Assembly (NCBI GenBank): GCA_029932795.1
Contig: JAOZPL010000074.1
Coordinates: forward strand, 1 to 8,285
DNA: 8,285 bases
Direction: 5' to 3'
Source: Candidatus Zixiibacteriota bacterium
GTDB lineage: Bacteria; Zixibacteria; MSB-5A5; GN15; FEB-12
Positions 1 through 6,637 of this stretch are shown piece after piece. The position numbers were made by a program, and so were the translations under genes. The stretch's first letter is position 1, and each line of letters starts with the position of its first letter. Under the pieces are notes generated by a model, which saw only the letters and a program-made list of their open reading frames with translations, was not told the origin of the DNA and did not search any database.

Positions 1-192
1 GGTAAACCCCAGACAGAGAGAGCTGTCCGTTAGATCAGGAAACTCAGTGATCAGTAATTCCCAAAGGGTTTCCAACGGGCCGGTTTCGAATCGTCGATAG
101 ACCTTCCGGATCAGCCGATGCTCATCCATGAGGACCACTTTTACCGCTACCGACCCGATATCTATGCCGAGCGATCTGGTTTGTTTCTCCAT
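1..192 (-). CDS. BadF/BcrA-type acyl-CoA dehydratase activase-like ATPase, N-terminal fragment
   Basis: The gene reads leftward and runs off the window, so only the first 64 residues are visible. They contain GIDIGS at residues 9-14 followed by VAVKVVLMD. This is the phosphate-1 motif of the ASKHA (actin/Hsp70/sugar kinase) fold, in the form typical of BadF/BadG/BcrA/BcrD ATPases and 2-hydroxyacyl-CoA dehydratase activators. Family members use ATP hydrolysis to drive electron transfer to a partner dehydratase or reductase. The [4Fe-4S]-binding cysteines of activators lie further on and are not visible, so function cannot be fixed; a large fused activase or another ASKHA protein remains possible. 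The ATG at 192-190 is the first usable start after an in-frame TGA at 222-220. No clear Shine-Dalgarno precedes it. It is divergent from the dtd operon and shares a 124-base intergenic region with it. Confidence 0.8.
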   Translation of the reverse strand, partial: MEKQTRSLGIDIGSVAVKVVLMDEHRLIRKVYRRFETGPLETLWELLITEFPDLTDSSLCLGFT

Positions 193-221
193 GTAGCTGA
201 GAATGTAAGCGCGCCCAAATC

Positions 222-230
222 AATATAGCA
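222..230 (-). promoter_or_regulatory. Possible extended -10 promoter element for the leftward activase-like gene
   Basis: Read on the minus strand, this is TGC-TATATT, which matches the extended -10 pattern TGnTATAAT with one mismatch. Transcription would begin near 215, giving a 5' leader of about 23 bases before the ATG at 192. I see no convincing -35 hexamer at the right distance, which extended -10 promoters can tolerate. The inverted repeat at 233-253 covers the position where the -35 contact would lie. This is a motif match only. Confidence 0.4.
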
Positions 231-259
231 AGTAAATACTGAATCTGTATTTAAGCAAG
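227..259. promoter_or_regulatory. Inverted repeat TAAATAC-N7-GTATTTA with flanking direct repeats, possible operator
   Basis: Bases 233-239 (TAAATAC) and 247-253 (GTATTTA) are perfect 7-bp inverted arms around a 7-base centre, giving a 21-bp footprint. Immediately outside the arms lie two direct copies of AGCAAG, at 227-232 and 254-259, spaced 27 bases apart. The element sits between the leftward -10 element and the rightward promoter. It therefore covers the upstream part of the leftward promoter and lies about 48-68 bases upstream of the predicted rightward start point. A dimeric repressor or activator could bind here. No U-run follows, so it does not look like an intrinsic terminator. The binding protein is unknown. 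Confidence 0.4.
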
Positions 260-266
260 AATCCGG

Positions 267-294
267 TTGTCATTGGTCACCGGTAGGGTATATT
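267..294 (+). promoter_or_regulatory. Sigma-70-like promoter for the dtd-maf-rodZ-smc-ftsY operon
   Basis: TTGTCA at 267-272 (5 of 6 to the -35 consensus) and TATATT at 289-294 (5 of 6 to the -10 consensus) are separated by 16 bases. Transcription would start around 300-302, about 15 bases before the dtd ATG at 317. This placement would put the alternative GTG at 296 outside the transcript, which favours the ATG. A short CCGGT/ACCGG inverted pair (263-267 and 279-283) overlaps the -35 box. Confidence 0.6.
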
Positions 295-316
295 TGTGAT
301 TTCGACGGATGGTACG

Positions 317-763
317 ATGAGACTCATTCTGCAGCGAACAACCGGCGTTGAGGTCTGGATCAATGATGACCTGTACAGCCAAACCGGCCCGGGCCTACTT
401 ATTCTCTTTGGCACCAGAACCGGTGATAAAGAAGCCTCCTGTGGGGTACTTGCTGAGAAGACGGTCAATCTGCGCATATTCGAGGACGATCATGGGAAAA
501 TGAATCTCTCGGCTCTGGATGTCAGCGCAGAGATCATGATCGTCTCTCAATTTACACTCTATGCCGACACACACAAAGGGCGTCGCCCGGCTTTCACCGA
601 CGCGATGGAACCGGTTGAAGCAAAAAGGCTGTACGAGCGGTTTGTAGAACTTGTCACCGCCAGCGGGCTGACCACCCGGACAGGATCATTCGGTGCCAAG
701 ATGGGCATCAGGTTTACCAACCACGGACCGGTAACTGTTATCCTTGAGCATGACACCCCGTAA
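317..763 (+). CDS. dtd: D-aminoacyl-tRNA deacylase (DTD)
   Basis: The product is a 148-residue cytoplasmic enzyme, close to the usual DTD length of about 145-150. DTD hydrolyses the ester bond between a D-amino acid (or glycine) and tRNA, which recycles mischarged tRNA and keeps D-residues out of proteins. Both signature motifs are intact: SQFTL at residues 77-81 and NHGPVT at 135-140. The second carries the Gly137-cisPro138 pair that reaches across the dimer and excludes L-amino acids. The N-terminus MRLILQR matches the family start. The frame extends upstream to a GTG at 296, but that would add seven residues not seen in the family and lies before the predicted transcription start, so ATG 317 is chosen. 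Only a weak GGA lies upstream as ribosome-binding site. It is the first gene of the run and its end overlaps maf. Confidence 0.96.
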   Translation: MRLILQRTTGVEVWINDDLYSQTGPGLLILFGTRTGDKEASCGVLAEKTVNLRIFEDDHGKMNLSALDVSAEIMIVSQFTLYADTHKGRRPAFTDAMEPVEAKRLYERFVELVTASGLTTRTGSFGAKMGIRFTNHGPVTVILEHDTP

Positions 764-1376
764 TCTCCGCCGGCTGGCGGCAAAGGTTGAGTTTATACTC
801 GGGTCAGGCTCCCCACGACGTTGGGAGTTGCTCAAGGAAACCGGTATCTCGTTCCGGCGCCTCGTACCGTATGTCGAAGAGACTATAGACCCGGATGAAT
901 CGCCCTTCCATTCTGCCCAACGACTGGCTGAACAAAAGGCTCTGACGGTTTCCGGAAGAGTTGGTACCGGGGCCGTCGTGCTGGGCTGCGACACTATCGT
1001 CATCCTCGGCAAACAGATCCTCCAGAAACCAAAGAACGAACCCGAAGCGTTCGAGATTCTGATGTGTCTATCAGGCAGGCAGCACGTAGTCTGCACGGCT
1101 CTGGCTCTGGCATCGGGAAAAGAGGTACTCGCATCGGGCAGTGAATTGACCCGTGTGTTCTTTAACCAGGTGAGTTCCCAACAGATCAATGACTATATCG
1201 CTACCGGTGAGCCAATGGACAAAGCCGGCGCGTATGGCATCCAGGGTATGGGGGCGTTTTTAGTTGACAGAATAGAGGGGAATCTGGATAATGTTATAGG
1301 CCTGCCCCGTACACTCTTGGGACAACTTGCGGGGAAAACACTTCGAAAACTGGAGGACGCCGGCGAGCAGCAATGA
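750..1376 (+). CDS. maf: Maf-family nucleotide pyrophosphatase (dTTP/UTP type)
   Basis: The product is a 208-residue Maf/HAM1-fold enzyme that cleaves nucleoside triphosphates to monophosphate and pyrophosphate. It is thought to clear non-canonical nucleotides, and Maf has been linked to septum inhibition in Bacillus. Visible motifs are GSGSPRR (residues 18-24), GCDTIV (79-84, with the presumed catalytic Asp81; most relatives have GAD), KP (93-94), SGR (108-110) and EPMDKAGAYGIQG (154-166). The SPRR arginine, Thr82 and Gln165 agree with the YhdE-type (dTTP/UTP) subfamily rather than the YceF type. ATG 750 overlaps the dtd end by 14 bases. A TTG two codons upstream is possible but less likely. 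The N-terminal dozen residues before the first strand are longer than in E. coli YhdE. There is no good Shine-Dalgarno, so translation probably depends on coupling to dtd. Confidence 0.95.
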   Translation: MTPRNLRRLAAKVEFILGSGSPRRWELLKETGISFRRLVPYVEETIDPDESPFHSAQRLAEQKALTVSGRVGTGAVVLGCDTIVILGKQILQKPKNEPEAFEILMCLSGRQHVVCTALALASGKEVLASGSELTRVFFNQVSSQQINDYIATGEPMDKAGAYGIQGMGAFLVDRIEGNLDNVIGLPRTLLGQLAGKTLRKLEDAGEQQ

Positions 1377-2326
1377 ACGAATTGTATGCCAAACTTGGAA
1401 AGCTCCTTCAACTCGAACGTCAACGGCAGCACATCGACTTTGCAGATCTTTCAGATGAACTGAAGATATCAGTCAGCAACCTGAAGGCTATTGAGGCGGG
1501 CGAGGCTGATGCTCTGCCATCCGATCTCTATTTCAACCTTTTCGCCAAATCGTACGCAGAATATCTGGGGATAGATTACACACGGACAATTGAAGCCATC
1601 CAGATGGATATTGAGGAATCGGCGGACGAGGTTGAATCGGAGACCGACAAGGAGATGGGAGCGGCAGCACCTGAGGATGAGGGACATCCGGAGAGTGTAC
1701 CAGATAAACACGACACGGTCTCCGGGGTTTTGCTGGGAAAGCGCGTGCTTATTCTGACTGCTGCCATAATCGCGTTGCTGCTGATTTTCCTCGGCGGATA
1801 CGCTCTTCTGGTAGACCATCCGGCAGCACCCGGTGACGAAAGCCAGCCGTCAAATGAGATGACCGCTACGAAACAGGTCGTTTCCCAAACCGGCGGTGCG
1901 GCATTCGATTTTGCCGACTACAACTGGAGCGTACCTCAGTTGGAAAAGCCTCCAGATCTTATCCTGACCCTGATTGCTCGCCAGGAAAGCTGGGCCGCTG
2001 TGCTGGCCGATGGGGATACGGTTATCTTTCGCAATCTCATCCCCTGGAAACGGTACATCGTGGAAGCCAAATATCACCTTGCAGTCTCAGTGGGTATTCC
2101 ATCGCAGGTAGAGATTACGATCAATGGTCAGAAGGTTGATCTGACCGATCCGGAGTCAGGGCGGATTTCCGGCGTGGAAATCAATCAGGCGAACGTTGAC
2201 ATCTTTCTGAGTCGCACGGAACACCGGGCAGCCACTGACGAAGCAGCAGCAACGGTAAACCAGGCGGAACCAAACACCAGTGACCGTGGTGACCTGTCGG
2301 AGGATGTACCGGGGGACAGCTTTTAG
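1373..2326 (+). CDS. rodZ: RodZ-like membrane protein (HTH domain, single TM, DUF4115-type C-terminal domain)
   Basis: This 317-residue protein has the RodZ layout. Residues about 3-75 form an Xre-like helix-turn-helix domain, ending in the family-type stretch AIEAGEADALPSDLYFNLF and SYAEYLGID. An acidic linker follows (about 80-112), then one hydrophobic membrane segment (about 124-147), with the C-terminal part predicted outside. Residues about 195-280 are a beta-rich domain like DUF4115, including ESWAAVLADGD and ITINGQ. A polar tail of about 37 residues ends the protein. In E. coli, RodZ links MreB filaments to the cell-wall elongation machinery and its HTH binds MreB rather than DNA; that role is inferred here. 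No mreB is visible. The start ATG overlaps the maf stop (ATGA). GGAGG lies at 1352-1356, farther upstream than ideal, so coupling is likely. A generic HTH membrane regulator is the alternative. Confidence 0.88.
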   Translation: MNELYAKLGKLLQLERQRQHIDFADLSDELKISVSNLKAIEAGEADALPSDLYFNLFAKSYAEYLGIDYTRTIEAIQMDIEESADEVESETDKEMGAAAPEDEGHPESVPDKHDTVSGVLLGKRVLILTAAIIALLLIFLGGYALLVDHPAAPGDESQPSNEMTATKQVVSQTGGAAFDFADYNWSVPQLEKPPDLILTLIARQESWAAVLADGDTVIFRNLIPWKRYIVEAKYHLAVSVGIPSQVEITINGQKVDLTDPESGRISGVEINQANVDIFLSRTEHRAATDEAAATVNQAEPNTSDRGDLSEDVPGDSF

Positions 2327-2341
2327 CCAAGAGTTGAGCAT

Positions 2342-2920
2342 ATGAGTTTGAAAAGTATTGCCAGCAATATCAAAATCAACCGTCTCAAGAAAAGAACGCA
2401 GCCGATAGCGTTAACTTTCCCTTCGGCACTGATGAACCCGAAACATGTCCTCATTTGTCTGCCCGCCGGTCTTCGGGAACTAACACTGGTAAAGCAGTTC
2501 CTGCCCACAATCACCCAGTTGTTCAAACCGGCGGACATCACCCTGCTGGCCATGCCCGGCATTCATCTGTCGGACATTTATCCCCGCAAGGGTTTCCAGA
2601 TTCTTACCCCGACCGTTGATCAGTTAACCTGGCTGGGTCTACCCAGGAAGAGCTACTTGGAACAACTGAAGCAGTATAATTTTGACACTGTGCTTGACAT
2701 GAACCTGGAATCGTCGTTTTTCACTTCGGCAATTCTGCTCACCTTTCCGAACGCTACCCGGATCGGTCGCGGCAACCATCTGGGCAATCCGTTCTACAAC
2801 CTTGAGATTAAGACCAGGTATCTTCGGGATGAAAGAAACATCTACCGTTCCCTGCTGGAGACACTTGGCAAAATCATGAACAAAGACGTTGAACCGATGA
2901 CCTCGCATTCAAGTCAATGA
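2342..2920 (+). CDS. Unassigned 192-residue protein, possibly a half-length GT-B (GT9-like) domain
   Basis: I do not recognise this gene with confidence. The 192-residue product starts with a basic stretch (residues 8-19, rich in K/R) and has no signal peptide or membrane segment. It then shows an alternating strand/helix pattern: HVLICLPAG (35-43), ADITLLAMPG (64-73), FDTVLDMNLESSFF (114-127) and TRIGRGN (139-145) followed by NPFYNLEI. The last part resembles the N-terminal Rossmann-like half of GT9 heptosyltransferases, where a D-x-x-(I/L)-D strand is followed by a helix and a riG segment. A full GT9 protein is about 350 residues, and the C-terminal sugar-nucleotide half is absent because smc begins 15 bases later. 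It also reminds me of small Bacteroidota DUF6913-like proteins. Its position between rodZ and smc suggests an envelope or division link, which is inference. The ATG at 2342 follows rodZ by 15 bases, with a weak GAG-type ribosome-binding site. Confidence 0.8.
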   Translation: MSLKSIASNIKINRLKKRTQPIALTFPSALMNPKHVLICLPAGLRELTLVKQFLPTITQLFKPADITLLAMPGIHLSDIYPRKGFQILTPTVDQLTWLGLPRKSYLEQLKQYNFDTVLDMNLESSFFTSAILLTFPNATRIGRGNHLGNPFYNLEIKTRYLRDERNIYRSLLETLGKIMNKDVEPMTSHSSQ

Positions 2921-2926
2921 TCTCCT

Positions 2927-2931
2927 GGAGG
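2927..2931 (+). promoter_or_regulatory. Shine-Dalgarno GGAGG that sets the GTG start of smc
   Basis: GGAGG lies four bases before the GTG at 2936. An overlapping ATG at 2934 is in another frame. The reading from GTG gives MYLKQLDLIGFKSFA, the standard SMC N-terminus, so the GTG start is secure even though the spacing is short. Confidence 0.75.
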
Positions 2932-2935
2932 CTAT

Positions 2936-5900
2936 GTGTACCTAAAACAGCTTGACCTGATTGGCTTCAAATCATTTGCGAACAAAACGACTATAAAATG
3001 CTCTCACGGCATAACCGCCATTATCGGACCGAATGGGTGCGGCAAGACAAACGTGCTGGACGCCCTCCGGTGGGTCCTTGGCGAACAGAGACCCACACTT
3101 CTCCGCGGCGGTAAGATGGAAGAAGTTATCTTTAACGGTACCCATGAAGTAAAACCGCTGGGGATGGCCGAGGTAACGCTCACGATTGTCAATAACCGAG
3201 GTGTGCTGCCGACAGAATACAACGAGATACAGATAACACGTCGTCTTTTTCGAAGTGGGGAATCGGAATACCTCCTGAACAAAGTCCCTTGCCGCCTTAA
3301 GGACATCACCGACCTCTTCATGGATACCGGGCTGGGGGCACATTCCTACTCCGTTATCCAGCAGGAGATGATCGATGCTGTGATTTCGGACAGGGCCGAG
3401 GAGCGTCGTATGCTCTTTGAGGAAGCAGCCGGTATCACGAAGTACAAGCAACGGCGAAAGGCCGCTATCAGGAAACTCGAAGCTACGGAAAACGACCTCC
3501 TTCGACTGAGAGACATTTACGCTGAGGTCAAGACAAGAGTTAATTCACTCTACCGTCAGCACAAGAAGGCTGAGCGGTACCAAAAGGTGGTTGAAGAGAT
3601 AAGAAACTGGGAGCTGTATCTTGGATCGACAAGAATTAAACAATTAGAACATGAGAAACGCGTGACCAGGGGCATAATCGATTCCCTGGCGAGCCAGAAA
3701 CTTGACCGTGAAACCAAGCTGAATACACTCTCAGCGCAGATAGAGAAAGACCGCCAGGAACTGCTCGACCTTGAGCGGCAGCTCAACGAAGTCAGCAGCG
3801 GGATCTATACGACATCGGAAAAGGCACACACCCTGGAACAGGAAATATCAGTTCTCACGGAAAAAAAAGCCAATGCCGAGAACCTGATCGAAAAGAATGA
3901 ACATGATGTGGAAGCACTCAATGTTCGACGCGATTCCCTTTCAACACAGATTGAAGCAGCCCACCATGAGGCCGAGGAGCAGGCCCGGATATTTCAGCAG
4001 ATCACGGACCAGCTCTCTGAAGCCGAAACAACCCAGGCCGAGGTCGACCGGCGTCTGCTGGAAGCGCGCTCAACAAGGGAAAAGGAGAATCGTCAGCTGA
4101 TCGAACTGGAAAGCAGGCTCTCATCGGAGAAAACGACAGGCGTCAACCTGCAGCAACAGGAAAGCGAACTGACGGAACGAACAGCCACCATCGAAAACGA
4201 GATCAGGACATTACAACCACGCCAGAGCAGGCTCCTCTCCCAGGACAAGGCACATCAGGACTCTCTTGACAAACTGACTGCCGAAAAAAGCAAGACCATC
4301 AACGAGAAATCAGAATTGAATGCCGAGATGGAACAACTGACCGAGGCCAGCGAAGATCTCTCGCTGGAGGCGTCCAATCTGACAGCATCGGTCGAAGCCT
4401 GTGAAGCTCGCCGGAAACTGCTCGAAGAAATGATACTGCATTTCGAGGGATATGAATCCGGCATAGTGGCAACTATGGCCGAAAGGGAACGCTGGCCGGG
4501 TATAGTCGGTACCGTTGCCGAGCAGTTCATACCCTCCGAAGGTATGGACGTTGCCGTGGAGGCAGCTCTCGGTGATATTGCCGGCTTCCTCATCTGCCAC
4601 AACCGCCAGACCGCTGAGAGTATTATCCAGTATCTCAAAACCGAGAAAAAAGGGAAGATCGGCATTCTTGTTCCGGATACAGGGACGATCAACCCGGCCG
4701 TCCGGCGTCCTGAGCTTGACATGCCGGAGGTAATCGGATGGCTTGACAATCTCGTTTCCACCGACGCAACCCTGAGACCTCTGAAAGATGCCGTCCTTTC
4801 ACGAACGGTCGTATTCAGAACAGGCGCCAATCCAGACCCGATCCTCGAACGTCTTCCCTATGGGTTTACAGCAGTATCCACCGACGGCGTTGTCTATGGT
4901 AAAAATCTCGTATCCGGTGGATCCGATGACCGCTTCCCACTGTTCCGTCGCAAGGAAAAGATGCAGGAGCAGGAGAAGATGATCGCCGAGCTAAACGATC
5001 ATCTTAATCGAATTACCAAAGACAGAAACAAAACCATTGCCCGTCTGGCTGCCGCTCGTGCCGAATCCAGCAAGTTGAACGACCGCCTTGAAGAATTATC
5101 AGAAAAGATGGAAGTGGCGCAGAAGGATATGCGCGAGATCGATTTTGAATATCGCAGTGTCACGTCGGAGATCGAACGCCTGCAAAACGAGAAACAGACA
5201 CTGGCCGGGAAACTGGAACAGATTCGCAGCCACCAGGGAACTCTCCAGCTCAACTTCTCACAACTGTCTGACCAGAAGAATAGTCTGATCAATGAGATGA
5301 AAGAGGTAAACACACGACTGGAGAATCTCGAACAGGAAGCCTCCAAAGCGGTGGACCGCGTCTCAAAACTGCAGGTAACCAGCATCGAGGCCAGGAGCAA
5401 ACTTGAACAAGCCACCAGCCGGATCAACCACCTTCATGAACTAAAAAGCAATATCGAAAACAGCGTGGACACCAGAACAACCGAGATCAAAACCTCCCGC
5501 TCCGATATCACCAGAGCCGATCATCAGATTGCCGGACTTGAAGAAGACCTTAAATCAGCTTTCCACGACCGCGACGAGATGACAGCGCAGCAGCAAAAGA
5601 TGCGCGAGATTCAGGCGAAGCAGATGGAACGTTTGTCTGCCAGAGAACTGAAGATCAAAGCGTTTCACGACGAGCGCGATGAGATCAGCGAACAGCTCCA
5701 TGAAAACCAGATTCGTCTGAACACAATTGAATCCGAGATCCGGTCAGTCAGCAATAGAATTGTCGAAGAGTACGATGTCGACATTCATACAGTATCTCTA
5801 AGCAAACCGGATGAAAAACTCTCGGACGATGACGCCCGAGTGCATCTGCAGGAACTCAAGGAAAGACTGAAAAAGTTCGGAGCCGTGAACCTGCTGGCAT

Positions 5901-6625
5901 TGGAAGAATACCGCGAGGCCAGCGAACGCGAGAAGTTCCTGAAGGAACAACTGGCCGACCTGACGACGGCTAAAACCGACCTCCAGTCAACCATCACAAA
6001 AATAAACAGGACAGCTCACCAATTGTTCAGCGAAACGCTTGCAAATGTACAGGTCAATTTCCAAAAGCTCTTTATCGAACTGTTTTCCGGCGGCGAAGCC
6101 GGTATCTGCCTTGTTGACCCAGACGACCCCCTGGAATCCGACATTCAAATCACAGCACGCCCGGGAGGCAAGAAACTTCTGTCGATCACCCAGATGTCCG
6201 GGGGGGAGCGGGCATTGACGGCGATTGCCCTGTTGTTCTCTCTCTATCTGGTGAAACCGTCACCGTTCTGTATCCTTGACGAGATCGATGCCCCCCTGGA
6301 TGATGCCAATTGCCACCGATTCCTGAAGATGATCAACTCTTTTTCCGACCAGACCCAGTTCATCACCATTACACATAACAAGATCACAATGGAAGCCGCC
6401 GACAACCTGTATGGTATCACCATGGAGCAACCGGGCATCTCCACAGTGGTAGCGGTCAAGTTCACTGGAGATGATGACGGTGCCACACCGGTCACTGTCG
6501 AAACTGTCTCCGAAGAATCACCCACCGCATCGGCGGAAACCGGACAGGAAATCGCGGATCTTCCCAAAGAACTCCAGAAACGCATCAACCCGGTAATCAG
6601 AATCCGCGGCGACGACGACGCCTGA
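2936..6625 (+). CDS. smc: Chromosome segregation/condensation ATPase SMC
   Basis: The product is 1229 residues, slightly longer than a typical bacterial SMC (about 1150-1200). SMC dimers, with ScpA and ScpB, load near parS/ParB sites and extrude DNA loops to organise and separate chromosomes. The domains run in standard order: N-terminal head with Walker A GPNGCGKT (31-38) and a Q-loop region near 141-150; coiled coil about 170-500; hinge about 503-665, ending in the DGVVYGKNLVSGG segment; returning coiled coil about 670-1030; and C-terminal head with signature MSGGE (1087-1091), Walker B FCILDE (1111-1116, catalytic Glu1116), D-loop, and switch His1147. Walker A ends in Thr rather than the usual Ser, and the signature has Met for Leu. 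The conserved domain ends near Phe1176, and an acidic, Ser/Thr-rich tail of 53 residues follows. The start is GTG. scpA and scpB are not in the window. It lies 12 bases ahead of ftsY, an adjacency also known in Firmicutes. Confidence 0.98.
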   Translation: MYLKQLDLIGFKSFANKTTIKCSHGITAIIGPNGCGKTNVLDALRWVLGEQRPTLLRGGKMEEVIFNGTHEVKPLGMAEVTLTIVNNRGVLPTEYNEIQITRRLFRSGESEYLLNKVPCRLKDITDLFMDTGLGAHSYSVIQQEMIDAVISDRAEERRMLFEEAAGITKYKQRRKAAIRKLEATENDLLRLRDIYAEVKTRVNSLYRQHKKAERYQKVVEEIRNWELYLGSTRIKQLEHEKRVTRGIIDSLASQKLDRETKLNTLSAQIEKDRQELLDLERQLNEVSSGIYTTSEKAHTLEQEISVLTEKKANAENLIEKNEHDVEALNVRRDSLSTQIEAAHHEAEEQARIFQQITDQLSEAETTQAEVDRRLLEARSTREKENRQLIELESRLSSEKTTGVNLQQQESELTERTATIENEIRTLQPRQSRLLSQDKAHQDSLDKLTAEKSKTINEKSELNAEMEQLTEASEDLSLEASNLTASVEACEARRKLLEEMILHFEGYESGIVATMAERERWPGIVGTVAEQFIPSEGMDVAVEAALGDIAGFLICHNRQTAESIIQYLKTEKKGKIGILVPDTGTINPAVRRPELDMPEVIGWLDNLVSTDATLRPLKDAVLSRTVVFRTGANPDPILERLPYGFTAVSTDGVVYGKNLVSGGSDDRFPLFRRKEKMQEQEKMIAELNDHLNRITKDRNKTIARLAAARAESSKLNDRLEELSEKMEVAQKDMREIDFEYRSVTSEIERLQNEKQTLAGKLEQIRSHQGTLQLNFSQLSDQKNSLINEMKEVNTRLENLEQEASKAVDRVSKLQVTSIEARSKLEQATSRINHLHELKSNIENSVDTRTTEIKTSRSDITRADHQIAGLEEDLKSAFHDRDEMTAQQQKMREIQAKQMERLSARELKIKAFHDERDEISEQLHENQIRLNTIESEIRSVSNRIVEEYDVDIHTVSLSKPDEKLSDDDARVHLQELKERLKKFGAVNLLALEEYREASEREKFLKEQLADLTTAKTDLQSTITKINRTAHQLFSETLANVQVNFQKLFIELFSGGEAGICLVDPDDPLESDIQITARPGGKKLLSITQMSGGERALTAIALLFSLYLVKPSPFCILDEIDAPLDDANCHRFLKMINSFSDQTQFITITHNKITMEAADNLYGITMEQPGISTVVAVKFTGDDDGATPVTVETVSEESPTASAETGQEIADLPKELQKRINPVIRIRGDDDA

Positions 6626-6637
6626 GTCAGGCATGCC

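Noticed and set aside
233..253. Inverted repeat as an intrinsic terminator
   Set aside because: The stem is A/T-rich and no T-run follows on either strand; it lies upstream of both genes, so an operator reading fits better.
296..316. GTG at 296 as the start of dtd
   Set aside because: It adds seven residues not present in the DTD family and lies before the predicted transcription start at about 301; ATG 317 gives the family N-terminus.
686..1189. Minus-strand open frame of 167 codons over dtd and maf
   Set aside because: It lies fully antisense to two clear enzymes and its translation shows no domain.
2972..3451. Minus-strand open frame of 159 codons over the SMC N-terminal head
   Set aside because: The opposite strand encodes the conserved Walker A region; this is a shadow frame.
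4255..4830. Minus-strand open frame of 191 codons inside smc
   Set aside because: It is Ser/Arg-rich with no recognisable domain, as expected for the antisense of a coiled-coil and hinge coding region, and it has no gene context of its own.
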